Below are positions 27,544-37,454 of a stretch of 64,000 bases of DNA, in pieces (within the stretch, counting starts at the first letter, position 1; every line of letters begins with the position of its first letter). Under the pieces are notes generated by a model, which made no database searches, was not told where the DNA came from, and saw only the letters and a list, made by a program, of their open reading frames with translations. Made by a program: the position numbers and the translations under genes. The DNA comes from Alphaproteobacteria bacterium (GTDB lineage: Bacteria > Pseudomonadota > Alphaproteobacteria > Rhodospirillales > Rhodospirillaceae): positions 217,785 to 281,784 of the forward strand of contig QJZR01000013.1 in NCBI GenBank assembly GCA_003246625.1, written 5' to 3'.

Positions 27544-28119
27544 ATGACCGTCTTGCCGCAGGTTCTTCACGTTTCGCGCGCCGCCCTGGTTCTGGCCGCC
27601 GCCGCCGGACTTTCCGGTTGTTCGATGTTCGCCGACAAGTCGCCGCCGCCGCCCTGTCCGACGGTGAAGATCGAGCGGGACACCTCGCACGCCACCCGTT
27701 TCCGTGGCGCCGGCGAGGACATCGTCGACACCGTCCTCGAAACCGAGGTGATCGGCTATACCGGCGAGTGCTCGGTGGACAAGAAGACCAACGTCGTCGA
27801 CATGTCGCTGTCGGTGTCCTTCCTGCTCAAGCTCGGTCCCGCCTCGCAGCCGGTCAACAAGGACGGCGAGCATCGCGAAACCTTCGCCTATTTCGTCGCG
27901 CTGCCCGACTACTTCCCGCATCCGGCGGGCAAGCAGTCCTTCACTGCCGAGGTCACCTTCCCCCCCAACGTCAACCAGTTGCGCTATCGCGACGGCGAGG
28001 TGCACCTGCGCCTGCCGCTCGGCAAGTCGATGTCCTCGGGGGACGCGCGGGTCTATGTCGGCATGCAGCTTGACGAACGCCAGCTGCAATTCAACCGAAA
28101 GAACCGCCCGACCTACTGA
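27544..28119 (+). CDS. Putative lipoprotein of unknown function
   Basis: A 191-residue protein with a lipoprotein signal: hydrophobic AALVLAAAAGLSG followed by the lipobox LSGC (Cys at about 27). The mature part is beta-rich with no motif I can name. FVALPDYFPHPAGKQSFTAEV and FPPNVNQLRYRDGEVHLRLPL look well structured. The ATG at 27544 is chosen so that the signal peptide begins the protein. It diverges from ispH and lies 86 bases before the GGDEF-EAL gene. The role is unknown. Confidence 0.8.
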   Translation: MTVLPQVLHVSRAALVLAAAAGLSGCSMFADKSPPPPCPTVKIERDTSHATRFRGAGEDIVDTVLETEVIGYTGECSVDKKTNVVDMSLSVSFLLKLGPASQPVNKDGEHRETFAYFVALPDYFPHPAGKQSFTAEVTFPPNVNQLRYRDGEVHLRLPLGKSMSSGDARVYVGMQLDERQLQFNRKNRPTY

Positions 28120-28205
28120 GAATAATTCAAGGTTGCAAGTCGCGGGTTATTGATCGCGGCGGGGTTCGCACCACCTATGATTCTCCCTTTGCGGAGGATG
28201 CAGGC

Positions 28206-30632
28206 ATGGGTGGTGTTTCGGAGGTGGGCGACCGGCCGCTCGGCTTGCGCCAGACGACGGTCAGCTATCTGTTGGCGTTGGGAATGATCGCCTCGTTGTC
28301 GGTCGGCACCCACGTCCTGGTCGATTCGATCGTCCGGGAGCAAGAGTCCTCCGCCCGCATCGTCAACATCGCCGGGCGGCAGCGCATGCTGTCGCAGCGC
28401 ATCGCCGACCTCAGCGTCGAATTGTCCTCCGAGTTCTCCTCGGCGGAGCGCGACCGTCTGCTGGCCGACCTGGCCGACGCGATCGCGTTGATGGAGCGGT
28501 CGCACCACGCCCTGCGCCACGGCGATCCCGCCTGGCAGGTTCCCTCCGCCGACAGTCCGGCGGCGCGGGCGATCTACGAGGACCCCCCGTACCGCCTGGA
28601 AAGCCGGGTGCAGGCCTTCCTCGACCGGGCCCGCGTCTATCGCGGCGCGATGGTCTACGACACCCTCGACGTCGCCGCGTTGGCCGATATCCGCGCCGCC
28701 GCCCGTCGGCCGTTGCTGGAGGGTCTGGACGCGGCGGTACGGACCTATCAGGAAGACAGCGAACGCGCCATCCGCGACCTGCGCACCGTCTTGTTCGTCA
28801 TTCTTTCCCTGATGCTCGGCACCCTGGCGGCGGAGGCCTGGCTGATCTTCCGCCCGCTGTTCAAGCGGCTTGCCGACCGCGAACGGAAGCTGGTCGACCT
28901 GGCCGCCGACCTCGACCAGGCGCTGACCCTCAGCACCTCCGAACTGCGGTTGTCCGCCAACATCATCGAGCACACCGGCGAGGCGGTGGTGGTCGCGGCG
29001 CGCGACGGCTCCATCCTTTCGGTCAATCCGGCCTTCTGCGAGATCACCGGCTATGCCCGTGCCGAGGTTCTGGGGCAGCCGCTGGCGCAACTGCGCTCCG
29101 ACCGGGCGGAGGAGGCGGACTTCGACGAGGTCTGGCAGGGCACCCGCAAATACGGCGTCTGGCGGGGCGAACGCTGGATGCGCAGCAAGCGCGGCGAGGA
29201 TTTCTACGCCCATCTCACGGTCAACGCCCTGCCCCCCGACCTGAGCGACAGCGGCGCCGCCCTGGTCGCCGTCTTCAACGACATCACCGAGATCCGCCGC
29301 AAGGACGAAACCATCGCCCACATGGCCTTCCACGACGTCCTTACCGGGTTGCCCAACCGCGACCTGCTGCGCGACCGTCTGGACCGTCTGATCCAGCAGG
29401 GGCGGGCCAGCGGCGGCGTGCACGCGGTGATGTCGGCCGACCTCAACCGCTTCAAGACGGTCAACGAGAACCTGGGGCAGACCTTCGGCGACGCGGTGCT
29501 GTGCCAGGCGGCGGAGCGGCTGCGCCGTCTGGTGGCGGAAACCGATACCGTCGCCCGCGTCGGCGGCGACGAATTCGTCGCCCTGCTGTCGGGACGGGAG
29601 GGGGCCGGAGACTACGCGATTCTGGCCGATTCCATGGTTGCGGCGCTGTCCCGTCCCTATCTCGTCGGGGGCAAGGAACTCCGCCTGACAGCCTCGGCCG
29701 GGGTGGCGCTGTTCCCCGCCGACGGCGAGTCCGGGGCCGACCTGCAACGCCGTGCCGACGGCGCCCGCCGGGTGGCGAAACGCCGTGGCGGCGGCTATCA
29801 GTTCTATCAGCCGGACATCGACCAGGCGGTGCGCCGCCGCCTGCGGCTGGAGGTCGCCCTGGGCGAGGCGGCGGACAAGAACGCCTTTACCCTGGAATTC
29901 CAGCCGAAGGTGCGCCTGCGGGACGGCGAGGTCGACGGCGTCGAGGCGCTGCTGCGCTGGCGCAGCGACGAATTCGGCGCGATTTCGCCCGCGATGTTCA
30001 TCCCGATGGCCGAGGAAACCGGCGCCATCACCCGCATCGGCGAATGGGTGTTGCAGGAATCCTGCCGTCAGGCGGGCCGCTTCCGCGAAACCGGCCTGCC
30101 GCTGTCGGTGGCGGCCAACATCTCGGCCAAGCAGATGCTGGCGGGCGACCTGCCGCGCCGGATCGCGGCGCTGCTGGACGAGACCGGCCTGGACCCCGAA
30201 CTGCTGCAACTGGAACTGACCGAAAGTTCGGTGATCCTGAACCAGGAAAGCACGATTGCCCAACTGGCCGCCCTGCGCGAGATGGGGGTGCGTACCGCCC
30301 TCGACGATTTCGGCACCGGCTATTCCAGCCTGTCCTACCTGCGTCATCTGCCGATCGACTATCTGAAGATCGACCGCAGCTTCGTCATGCAACTGGAAAC
30401 CGACGACACCGACGTTACCGTGGTGCGCGGCATCGTCGCCATGGGGCACGCCCTCGGCCTCAAGGTCATCGCCGAGGGCATCGAATCCGAAGGCCAGGTC
30501 CGCATCCTGCGGGAAAGCGGCTGCGACCTGGGACAGGGGTTCCTGTTCTCGCAGCCGCTGCCGCCGCAGCGTCTGACGCTGTGGATGGGGGCGCGCCGGG
30601 CCGATCGCCAGATCCGCGCCGCGCAAGGCTGA
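28206..30632 (+). CDS. PilJ-type sensor / PAS / GGDEF / EAL protein
   Basis: A membrane protein of 808 residues. A transmembrane helix (about 18-40) is followed by a PilJ/NIT-like periplasmic domain beginning VNIAGRQRMLSQRIADLS, then a second membrane helix (about 195-215) and a PAS domain (about 255-365). Next come a GGDEF domain with intact VGGDEFVALL and an EAL domain with GVEALLRWRS, LDDFGTGYSSL, YLKIDRSF and AEGIESE. Both catalytic signatures look intact, so it could make or degrade c-di-GMP; many such tandem proteins act mainly as phosphodiesterases. The signal is unknown. Confidence 0.92.
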   Translation: MGGVSEVGDRPLGLRQTTVSYLLALGMIASLSVGTHVLVDSIVREQESSARIVNIAGRQRMLSQRIADLSVELSSEFSSAERDRLLADLADAIALMERSHHALRHGDPAWQVPSADSPAARAIYEDPPYRLESRVQAFLDRARVYRGAMVYDTLDVAALADIRAAARRPLLEGLDAAVRTYQEDSERAIRDLRTVLFVILSLMLGTLAAEAWLIFRPLFKRLADRERKLVDLAADLDQALTLSTSELRLSANIIEHTGEAVVVAARDGSILSVNPAFCEITGYARAEVLGQPLAQLRSDRAEEADFDEVWQGTRKYGVWRGERWMRSKRGEDFYAHLTVNALPPDLSDSGAALVAVFNDITEIRRKDETIAHMAFHDVLTGLPNRDLLRDRLDRLIQQGRASGGVHAVMSADLNRFKTVNENLGQTFGDAVLCQAAERLRRLVAETDTVARVGGDEFVALLSGREGAGDYAILADSMVAALSRPYLVGGKELRLTASAGVALFPADGESGADLQRRADGARRVAKRRGGGYQFYQPDIDQAVRRRLRLEVALGEAADKNAFTLEFQPKVRLRDGEVDGVEALLRWRSDEFGAISPAMFIPMAEETGAITRIGEWVLQESCRQAGRFRETGLPLSVAANISAKQMLAGDLPRRIAALLDETGLDPELLQLELTESSVILNQESTIAQLAALREMGVRTALDDFGTGYSSLSYLRHLPIDYLKIDRSFVMQLETDDTDVTVVRGIVAMGHALGLKVIAEGIESEGQVRILRESGCDLGQGFLFSQPLPPQRLTLWMGARRADRQIRAAQG

Positions 30633-30784
30633 TCCCCGCCGTCGAGTCGCCCTCGCTTCCCCGCTTCGCCGCCTCGTCGAGCCGGGGGGTGGGGGTGCGG
30701 GTGAATCGGATTCATCGCGTGCCGCGGGGCGCGGCGGGCCCGGGCCTCCCTACAACAAAGGGTGGGGGGTGGTATCCTACCCGC

Positions 30785-30812
30785 TTGCCTATTCGGGTGG
30801 TTGGGGTATTGT
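30785..30812 (+). promoter_or_regulatory. Putative promoter of the LuxR-type regulator gene
   Basis: TTGCCT (30785-30790) and TATTGT (30807-30812) are separated by 16 bases, about 60 bases before the start codon. The 239-base gap after the GGDEF-EAL gene shows no other feature. Confidence 0.35.
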
Positions 30813-30871
30813 TCGATGAGCGCGCGGCCAACCCCGCTGCGCCAGGTTTCAAGGGGGGCGAGTAGTCGAAA

Positions 30872-31519
30872 ATGTCGGGAAAGAAACGCAAGCCGGTGCA
30901 ACGGACATCCCCCATCGAGGTGATGATCGCGGAAAAGAACCCGCTGTTGCAGAGCAGCCTGATCCGGCTGTTCGCGGCGGACGACCGGTTCGTCCTGGTG
31001 TCCATGGCGCCGGACGGCGAACGCTTCCTGACCGCCGCCGACAACGTGCGTTTCGACGTCGGGGTGATCGGCTGGGAAATGCCCTATCTGGGCGGTCGCG
31101 GCGTGCTTGAGGCGTTTTTGCGCAAGGAGCGCAACGCCAAGTTGATCGTCTATACGGGGTCTTCCAACCCGTCGATTCCGGTCGAGGCGGAAATGCTGGG
31201 GGCGTGGGGCTTCTGCTCGAAGGCCGACCCCGGCGCCAACCTTCTGGAAACCATCGCCGCGGTGGCCGACGGGCGCAAGGTCTTCCCCTTCGCCAACGCC
31301 GCCCGCGCGGTCAACGATCCCCTGGCCGCCCTGACCCCGCGCGAACGCGAGCTTCTGACCGCGCTGGCCGGCGGCATCACCAACGCGCAGATCGCCAAGC
31401 GTTTCGACATCTCGCTCAACACCGTGAAGTTCCATCTGAAGAATCTTTACGAGAAGCTGAACGTCGAGAACCGCTCGCAGGCGGTCGCCTTCTATCTGAG
31501 CAGCCGCCGCGTGGTGTAG
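30872..31519 (+). CDS. LuxR/NarL-type regulator with degenerate receiver domain
   Basis: A 215-residue protein. The N-terminal region aligns with a NarL receiver (VMIAEKNPLLQSSLIRLF), but the acidic pair is E21-K22 and the phospho-acceptor position in DVGVIGWEMP is Gly67. The conserved Lys is retained (K116/117 in GFCSKAD). Phosphorylation is therefore unlikely. The LuxR helix-turn-helix is intact (LTPRERELLTALAGGITNAQIAKRF, then NTVKFHLKNLYEKLNVENR). It lies 236 bases before glpX in the same direction, so it may control the Calvin-cycle genes, but that is inference. Confidence 0.85.
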   Translation: MSGKKRKPVQRTSPIEVMIAEKNPLLQSSLIRLFAADDRFVLVSMAPDGERFLTAADNVRFDVGVIGWEMPYLGGRGVLEAFLRKERNAKLIVYTGSSNPSIPVEAEMLGAWGFCSKADPGANLLETIAAVADGRKVFPFANAARAVNDPLAALTPRERELLTALAGGITNAQIAKRFDISLNTVKFHLKNLYEKLNVENRSQAVAFYLSSRRVV

Positions 31520-31545
31520 GAAGAGCGCCCTGGGTGGGGCGTGGG

Positions 31546-31613
31546 GGCGGGATACCGCCACGCGGGTCGGCATCGGGGCTTGCGCCGGGACTGGCGCTGA
31601 GGTATCCCCGCCC
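31546..31613 (+). terminator. Long inverted repeat downstream of the LuxR-type gene
   Basis: GGGCGGGATACC (from 31544-31555) and GGTATCCCCGCCC (31601-31613) are near-perfect inverted arms around a 45-base, partly self-pairing interior. GGTTTTTCC follows at 31624-31632. It probably ends the regulator transcript; alternatively the arms are operator half-sites before glpX. Confidence 0.4.
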
Positions 31614-31755
31614 GTAACATACGATGGTTTTTCCGGCGGGGCGCTTCAAAGCGGCCAGCGTTCCGCCCGTTTCCGTGGTTCCCCGCGACGCGGGGGCGGC
31701 GGCCGCGAGTGTCGGCCGAGAATCAAGGCCGACGTTACCGACGGGGGGTTACGAC

Positions 31756-32730
31756 ATGGTGCATCGTCCGGTTCAACAGCGGACGCCGTTGTTCGCCTAC
31801 AGTCTGCGCAACGTGACCGAGGCGGCGGCTCTGGCCGCCTACGACTGGGTGGGGCGCGGCGACAAGAACGCCGCCGACGGCGCGGCGGTCGAGGCGATGC
31901 GCAAGGAATTGAACGCCCTGCCGATCGAAGGCACGGTGATCATCGGCGAGGGGGCGAAGGACGAGGCCCCCGAACTCTATTGCGGCGAGGCGATCGGCCT
32001 GCCCCGCAACCGCGCCAAGTTCGACATCGCGGTCGATCCGGTGGAAGGCACCAGCTATACCGCCAAGGGCATCGCCAACGCCCTGGCGGTGATCGCGATG
32101 GCGCCCAGGGGCACGATGTTCGATCCCGGCCCGTCGTTCTACATGGAAAAGATCGCGGTGCCGAAGGAAGCCAAGGGCCTGATCGATCCCCTGGCGCCGA
32201 CCGGCGACAAGCTGCGCATCCTGGCCCGCGCGCTGGGCAAGCGGGTCAGCGAACTGACCGTCTTCCTGCTGGAAAAGCCGCGCCATGAAAAGGTGATCGC
32301 CGAGATCTACGCCGCCGGGGCGCGCTGTTCGCTCTATCCGGCGGGCGACGTGATGGGCGGCCTTCTGGCGGCGTTCCCGGATTCCGGCGTCGACATGCTG
32401 CTCGGCACCGGCGGCACGCCGGAAGGCATCCTCACCGCCTGCGCCCTGCGCGCCCTGGGCGCCGACTTCATGGGCCGCTTCGACCCGCAGTCCGACGCCG
32501 AGCGCAAGGTCATCGCCGATTTCGGCCTGACCACCGACAAGTGGATGATGATGGACGACCTGATCTCCTCGGATCAGGTGTTCTTCTGCGCCACCGGCGT
32601 CACCGACGGCATCCTGGTCGACGGCGTCACCGTCGAGGACAACTTCGCCCGCACCCAGACCCTGATGATCAGCGGTCCCTATGGCGAGCGTCAGGTGCTG
32701 ACCAGCTATCACATGGTGGAAGCCGGGTGA
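31756..32730 (+). CDS. glpX: Class II fructose-1,6-bisphosphatase (GlpX type)
   Basis: A 324-residue metal-dependent phosphatase that converts fructose-1,6-bisphosphate to fructose-6-phosphate; many GlpX enzymes also cut sedoheptulose-1,7-bisphosphate. Diagnostic segments are NVTEAAALAAYDWVGRGDKN, VIIGEGAKDEAP, AVDPVEGTS and GTGGTPEGILTACALRALG. The ATG at 31756 is preceded by GGGGGG and begins the conserved domain; in-frame sequence upstream looks non-coding. It heads glpX-tkt-fba-rpe. Confidence 0.94.
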   Translation: MVHRPVQQRTPLFAYSLRNVTEAAALAAYDWVGRGDKNAADGAAVEAMRKELNALPIEGTVIIGEGAKDEAPELYCGEAIGLPRNRAKFDIAVDPVEGTSYTAKGIANALAVIAMAPRGTMFDPGPSFYMEKIAVPKEAKGLIDPLAPTGDKLRILARALGKRVSELTVFLLEKPRHEKVIAEIYAAGARCSLYPAGDVMGGLLAAFPDSGVDMLLGTGGTPEGILTACALRALGADFMGRFDPQSDAERKVIADFGLTTDKWMMMDDLISSDQVFFCATGVTDGILVDGVTVEDNFARTQTLMISGPYGERQVLTSYHMVEAG

Positions 32731-32747
32731 CCCCCGGCTTTCGTTTT
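32721..32747 (+). terminator. Terminator-like hairpin overlapping the glpX stop codon
   Basis: AGCCGGG (32721-32727) pairs with CCCGGCT (32733-32739), with the glpX TGA in the loop. TTCGTTTTTTT follows. Only about 32 bases remain to the tkt start, so this is better read as an attenuator between glpX and tkt than as an operon end. Confidence 0.6.
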
Positions 32748-32779
32748 TTTCCGGACGAGAATAAAGGAAGACTTCCGCG

Positions 32780-34777
32780 ATGACCCACGCGACCCCGGCG
32801 ACCGTGTCCCATGCCCGGATGGCCAACGCCGTCCGTTTCCTCGCCGCCGACGCGGTGGACAAGGCCAACTCCGGCCATCCCGGCATGCCGATGGGCATGG
32901 CCGACGTCGCCACCGTTCTGTTCAGCCGTTTCCTGAAGTTCGACCCCTCGGAACCGAAGTGGCCGGATCGCGACCGCTTCGTGCTGTCCGCCGGGCACGG
33001 TTCGATGCTGCTTTACGCGTTGCTCTACCTCACCGGGTACGAGGACATCGATATCGAGCAGATCAAGAACTTCCGCCAGATGGGGGCGCGCACCGCCGGG
33101 CATCCCGAATACGGCCATGCCGCGGGGGTGGAGACCACCACCGGGCCGCTGGGGCAGGGCATCGCCACCGCGGTGGGCATGGCGCTGGCCGAGCGGATGA
33201 TGAACGCCCGCTTCTCCGACGCGGCGGTCGACCATCACACCTACGTGATGTGCGGCGACGGCTGCCTGATGGAGGGAATCAGCCAGGAGGCGATTTCCCT
33301 GGCCGGCCATCTGAAGCTCAACAAGCTGATCGTTCTTTGGGACGACAACGGCATCTCGATCGACGGCAAGCTTTCCGTCTCCTCGTCCGAGGATCAGCTG
33401 GCGCGCTTCGCCGCCGCGGGCTGGGCCACCGCGCGGGTCGACGGCCACGATGCCGAAGCGGTCGCCGCGGCGATCGAAAAGGCGCGGGAAAGCGACCTGC
33501 CCAGCCTGATCGCCTGCCGCACCGTGATCGGCCGGGGCGCCCCCAACATGCAGGGCACCCACAAGGTCCACGGTTCGCCCCTGGGCGCGGCGGAAACCGC
33601 CGCCGCTCGCGCCGCGCTCGACTGGCCGTATGCGCCGTTCGAAGTGCCCGAGGACGTGCTCGACGCCTGGCGCCTGGCCGGCATCAAGGGCAGTGCCCTG
33701 CGGATGTCCTGGGAAGCGCGGGTCAGCTTCCTCGACCAGGATAAATACGACGAATTCCAGCGTCTGACCGAAGGCCAGATGCCGGGCGGCTGGATGTCCG
33801 ACCTTCTTGCCCACAAGAAGGCCCTGGTCGAGACCAAGCCCAAGGTGGCGACCCGCAAGGCCAGCCAGGACGTGATCAACGTTCTCGCGGGGGCGATCCC
33901 CGAACTGATCGGCGGTTCCGCCGACCTCACCGGTTCCAACCTGACCAAGGCCGACTGCCAGGCGCCGGTGAAGCCCGGCGACTATGCCGGGTCGTACATC
34001 CACTATGGCATCCGCGAACACGGCATGGCGGCGGCGATGAACGGCCTGGCCCTGCACGGCGGCTTCATCCCCTATGGCGGCACCTTCCTGGTCTTCGTCG
34101 ATTACCTGCGTCCGGCGCTGCGCCTGTCCGCCCTGATGGGGCAGCGGGTGATCTATGTGCTGACCCACGATTCGATCGGCCTGGGCGAGGACGGGCCGAC
34201 CCACCAGCCGGTGGAGCACCTGGCCAGCCTGCGCGCCATGCCGAACGTCCTGGTGATGCGCCCCGCCGACGCGGTGGAAACCGCCGAATGCTGGGGGGCA
34301 GCCCTTCTTCAGACCAAGCGGCCGACGGTTCTGGCCCTGTCGCGCCAGAACCTGCCGACCCTGCGCGCCGAATACGGGCCCGAGAACCTGTCCGCCAAGG
34401 GCGGTTACGTGGTCGTCGAACCCGCCGCGCCGCGCGCCGCCACCCTGATCGCCACCGGCTCGGAAGTGTCGCTGGCGGTGGAGGCGGCGAAGGCCCTGGA
34501 GGCCGAGGGCGTCGCCACCGCCGTGGTCTCGTTGCCCTGCTGGGAACTGTTCGACGAACAGCCCGCCGACTATCGCCGCAAGGTGCTGGGCGAAACCGGC
34601 GTGCGCGTCGCCATCGAGGCGGCGGTGCCGATGGGCTGGGAACGTTACGTTGGCGACACCGGCGCGGTGATCGGCATGCCCGGTTTCGGCGCCTCCGCCC
34701 CGGCGGAGAAACTCTTCCAACATTTCGGCTTCACCGTGGACAACGCGGTGCGGACGGTGAAAAATCTTCTGGGTTAG
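32780..34777 (+). CDS. tkt: Transketolase
   Basis: A 665-residue thiamine diphosphate enzyme moving two-carbon units in the Calvin and pentose phosphate pathways. Thiamine-binding [20 protein letters not shown], the N-terminal [19 protein letters not shown], the [15 protein letters not shown] segment and the pyrimidine-domain [16 protein letters not shown] ... [19 protein letters not shown] are all present. AAAGGAAG lies before the ATG at 32780. It is flanked by glpX and fba, which supports a role in a cbb-type set. Confidence 0.96.
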   Translation: MTHATPATVSHARMANAVRFLAADAVDKANSGHPGMPMGMADVATVLFSRFLKFDPSEPKWPDRDRFVLSAGHGSMLLYALLYLTGYEDIDIEQIKNFRQMGARTAGHPEYGHAAGVETTTGPLGQGIATAVGMALAERMMNARFSDAAVDHHTYVMCGDGCLMEGISQEAISLAGHLKLNKLIVLWDDNGISIDGKLSVSSSEDQLARFAAAGWATARVDGHDAEAVAAAIEKARESDLPSLIACRTVIGRGAPNMQGTHKVHGSPLGAAETAAARAALDWPYAPFEVPEDVLDAWRLAGIKGSALRMSWEARVSFLDQDKYDEFQRLTEGQMPGGWMSDLLAHKKALVETKPKVATRKASQDVINVLAGAIPELIGGSADLTGSNLTKADCQAPVKPGDYAGSYIHYGIREHGMAAAMNGLALHGGFIPYGGTFLVFVDYLRPALRLSALMGQRVIYVLTHDSIGLGEDGPTHQPVEHLASLRAMPNVLVMRPADAVETAECWGAALLQTKRPTVLALSRQNLPTLRAEYGPENLSAKGGYVVVEPAAPRAATLIATGSEVSLAVEAAKALEAEGVATAVVSLPCWELFDEQPADYRRKVLGETGVRVAIEAAVPMGWERYVGDTGAVIGMPGFGASAPAEKLFQHFGFTVDNAVRTVKNLLG

Positions 34778-34867
34778 ACTTTGGGCTTAAAAAATCGCGC
34801 GGAGGGTGGGTTTCTCCCCCCTTCCGACGCGGCATAACCTGAACCGGACAGCGGAGGAAGCGACACC

Positions 34868-35971
34868 ATGGCAATGATTTCCATGCGGCAATTGTTGGAT
34901 CACGCGGCCGAATTCGGCTACGGCGTACCGGCGTTCAACGTCAACAACATGGAACAGGTTTTGGCGATCATGGCGGCGGCGAAGAAGGCCGACGCCCCGG
35001 TGATCCTGCAAGCCAGCCGTGGCGCGCGCAGCTATGCCGGCGACGTGATGATCAAGTACATGATCATGGGCGTGGTCGAGATGTACCCCGACATCCCGGT
35101 CTGCATGCACCAGGACCACGGCAACAGCCTGGCCACCTGCCTGTCGGCGGTGACCGCCGGGTTCTCGTCGGTGATGATGGACGGCTCCCTGATGGAGGAC
35201 GCGAAGACCCCCTCCAGCTATTTCTACAACATCGAGACCAGCAAGTCGGTCTCCGACGTCGCCCATCTGATCGGCGTTTCGGTGGAAGGCGAACTCGGCT
35301 GCCTGGGCTCGCTGGAAACCGGCAAGGGCGACAAGGAAGACGGCCACGGCTTCGAGGGCACGATGGACCGCAGCGCGCTGCTCACCGATCCCGACCAGGC
35401 CGCCGACTTCGTCGCCAAGACCAAGGTCGACGCCCTGGCGGTGGCGATCGGCACCTCGCACGGCGCCTACAAGTTCACCCGCAAGCCGACCGGCGACATC
35501 CTGGCGATGGACGTGGTCAAGGCGATCCACGAACGCCTGCCCAACACCCACTTGGTGATGCACGGTTCGTCGTCGGTGCCGCAGGACCTGCAGGACATCA
35601 TCAACCAGTACGGCGGCGAGATGCCGCAGACCTTCGGCGTGCCGGTCGAGGAAATCGTCGAGGGCATCAAGCACGGCGTGCGCAAGGTCAACATCGACAC
35701 CGACTGCCGCATGGCGATTACCGGCCAGATCCGTAAGGTGTTCGCCACCGACAAGAAGGAATTCGACCCGCGCAAGTACCTGAAGCCGGCGATGACGGCG
35801 ATGGAAAAGGTCTGCCTGGACCGTTACGAGGCCTTCGGCACCTGCAACCGCGCCAGCAAGATCAAGCCGATTCCGCTGGCCGACATGGCGAAGCGTTACG
35901 CCTCGGGCGAGCTCGACCCGCAGATCAGCAAGGTCACCCCCGCCGAGTCCAAGCCGATCCTCGGCATCTGA
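34868..35971 (+). CDS. fba: Class II fructose-1,6-bisphosphate aldolase, Calvin-cycle subtype
   Basis: A 367-residue zinc aldolase that joins DHAP with glyceraldehyde-3-phosphate or erythrose-4-phosphate. [29 protein letters not shown] provides the zinc histidine and catalytic Asp. [36 protein letters not shown] and [14 protein letters not shown] are also intact. The long insert and C-terminal region fit the CbbA-like subtype of proteobacteria. It lies 90 bases after tkt and 62 before rpe. Confidence 0.95.
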   Translation: MAMISMRQLLDHAAEFGYGVPAFNVNNMEQVLAIMAAAKKADAPVILQASRGARSYAGDVMIKYMIMGVVEMYPDIPVCMHQDHGNSLATCLSAVTAGFSSVMMDGSLMEDAKTPSSYFYNIETSKSVSDVAHLIGVSVEGELGCLGSLETGKGDKEDGHGFEGTMDRSALLTDPDQAADFVAKTKVDALAVAIGTSHGAYKFTRKPTGDILAMDVVKAIHERLPNTHLVMHGSSSVPQDLQDIINQYGGEMPQTFGVPVEEIVEGIKHGVRKVNIDTDCRMAITGQIRKVFATDKKEFDPRKYLKPAMTAMEKVCLDRYEAFGTCNRASKIKPIPLADMAKRYASGELDPQISKVTPAESKPILGI

Positions 35972-35982
35972 TCCACCCCTTC

Positions 35983-36011
35983 CCGGCCGGAGGCCCCAAG
36001 CCCCCGGCCGG
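35983..36011 (+). repeat. CCGGCCGG inverted repeat between fba and rpe
   Basis: Two identical palindromic CCGGCCGG blocks (35983-35990 and 36004-36011) flank AGGCCCCAAGCCC, so they can fold into one hairpin. No U-tract follows. A processing or stability element in the fba-rpe mRNA is plausible. Confidence 0.4.
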
Positions 36012-36033
36012 AAATCCGATGGAGCCGTCCCCG

Positions 36034-36669
36034 ATGAAAATCGCGCCCTCGATCCTCTCCGCCGACTTCGCCCGCCTGGGCGAGGAAGTCCGCGCGCTGA
36101 CCGCCGCCGGGGCGGATTACGTCCACGTCGACGTGATGGACGGCCACTTCGTCCCCAACCTCACCTTCGGCGCGCCGGTGATGAAGGCGCTGCGCAAGCA
36201 TTCGCCGCTGCCTTTCGACGTTCATCTGATGATCGAGCCGGTGGATCATCTGATTCCCGCCTTCGCCGAGGCGGGGGCCGACATCGTCACCGTGCATGCC
36301 GAGGCGACCCGCCACCTCGACCGCTCGCTGCAACTGATCCGCTCGCTGGGCAAGAAGGCGGGGGTGTCGCTGAACCCCGCGACGCCGGAAAGCGCCATCG
36401 CCTATGTGCTGGACGCGGTGGACCTGATCCTGGTGATGAGCGTCAATCCCGGCTTCGGCGGCCAGTCGTTCATTCCCTCGCAGGCGGAAAAGATCGCCAA
36501 CATCAAGCGGATGATCGGCTCCCGCGCGATCGAGATCGAGGTCGACGGCGGCGTCACCCCGGCCACCGCGAAAATCTGCGCCGCCGCCGGGGCCGACGTG
36601 CTGGTCGCGGGCAGCGCGGTCTTCGCCACCCCCGACTACGCCGCCAACATCGCCGCCCTGCGCGGGTGA
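36034..36669 (+). CDS. rpe: Ribulose-phosphate 3-epimerase
   Basis: A TIM-barrel enzyme of 211 residues that interconverts ribulose-5-phosphate and xylulose-5-phosphate. Signatures are [57 protein letters not shown] and [12 protein letters not shown]. The ATG at 36034 has GGAG nine bases upstream; an in-frame ATG at 36019 would add five residues. It is the last gene of the glpX-tkt-fba-rpe cluster. Confidence 0.95.
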   Translation: MKIAPSILSADFARLGEEVRALTAAGADYVHVDVMDGHFVPNLTFGAPVMKALRKHSPLPFDVHLMIEPVDHLIPAFAEAGADIVTVHAEATRHLDRSLQLIRSLGKKAGVSLNPATPESAIAYVLDAVDLILVMSVNPGFGGQSFIPSQAEKIANIKRMIGSRAIEIEVDGGVTPATAKICAAAGADVLVAGSAVFATPDYAANIAALRG

Positions 36670-36673
36670 CACT

Positions 36674-36830
36674 AGGCCGGGGCTCCGCCCCGGGCCCCGT
36701 CGGAGGGTCTTGACCCTCCGAACCTCCCTGTTCGAAGAAAATGGGCCCCCGCAAGGGAGGCCCATTTTTCTTCGAACACGCATGGGGTCTGGGGCCCAAG
36801 GCCCCAGCGGGTCCAGGGCGGAGCCCGGGT
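36674..36830 (+). repeat. Structured intergenic element, copy C
   Basis: The hairpins in order are CCGGGGC/GCCCCGG, CGGAGGGTC/GACCCTCCG (36710-36720 region), the central TTCGAAGAAAATGGGCC ... GGCCCATTTTTCTTCGAA stem (36731-36776), GGGGCC/GGCCCC, and an outer GGGCGGAGCCC stem. It separates the convergent rpe and YgjV-family genes. The first two and fourth stems differ in sequence from copy B but remain paired. Confidence 0.8.
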
Positions 36831-36837
36831 CTGGCCT

Positions 36838-37362
36838 TCACGCCGTCCGGCGGCGATCGCGCAGCAGGCGGGCGGCGGTGATCAGGTTGGCGGCGGCGAT
36901 GCAGAATTCCAGGGCGGCGCCGCCGATCGACCCGGCGATCAGGTTGGCGGCGAAGACCAGCCCCGAGGAGACGATCAGGGCGAAGCGCATGGTGATGCCG
37001 GACAGGCGCATCACCGTGATCGTGCCCAGGCTCCACCCCGCCACCGACAGCCAGTCCTGCGGCGCCTTGGCGCCGACCGCTCCGATGGCGACGGTCAGGC
37101 CGACGAACAGCCAGACCAGCCAGATGGCGGGCGGCGTAGCGCGGGCAGCGATGGCGGACCGCACCGAGGCGACCGCGGCGCCCCCCGCCGCCACCGGCTG
37201 GCCGAGCAGCAGGTAGTGCAGGGCGTAGACCAGGGTCTGCGCCGCGTTGAGGAGCTTCAGGCGCCGGTCGTTCTTTTGCGAGAAGGCGACGATGCCCAGC
37301 ACGAAGGCGGCGTAGCCGACGATTTGCGCGGGCGCGAAGGGATCGGGCAGGGCAAGGGTCAC
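36838..37362 (-). CDS. YgjV-family inner-membrane protein
   Basis: A 174-residue hydrophobic protein with about five or six membrane helices. IVGYAAFVLGIVAFSQKNDRRLKLLNAAQTLVYALHYLLLG is typical of the family; its function is not known. The proposed start is the GTG at 37362 (VTLALPDPF), preceded by TCTGGA. The longer frame starting at 37479 adds a non-hydrophobic arginine-rich stretch and would run through the Pho-box region, so it is unlikely. Confidence 0.75.
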   Translation of the reverse strand: MTLALPDPFAPAQIVGYAAFVLGIVAFSQKNDRRLKLLNAAQTLVYALHYLLLGQPVAAGGAAVASVRSAIAARATPPAIWLVWLFVGLTVAIGAVGAKAPQDWLSVAGWSLGTITVMRLSGITMRFALIVSSGLVFAANLIAGSIGGAALEFCIAAANLITAARLLRDRRRTA

Positions 37363-37454
37363 GGTGGGGGTTCCAGACGGAGAGGGACGGCGGACCCTAG
37401 CGCGTTCCGGGGACGCCGCCAAGGGGGATCGGTGGCGCTGCCGCAGCGGGGGCG

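Noticed and set aside
25278..28089. Long overlapping frames on both strands across rnhA-thrB-ispH
   Set aside because: They are in other frames of conserved genes. The residue composition is typical of G+C-rich shadows.
30660..30800. G-rich tracts before the LuxR-type gene as a riboswitch or G-quadruplex regulator
   Set aside because: Runs such as GGGGGGTGGGGG are common in this G+C-rich sequence, and I could not build a conserved fold.
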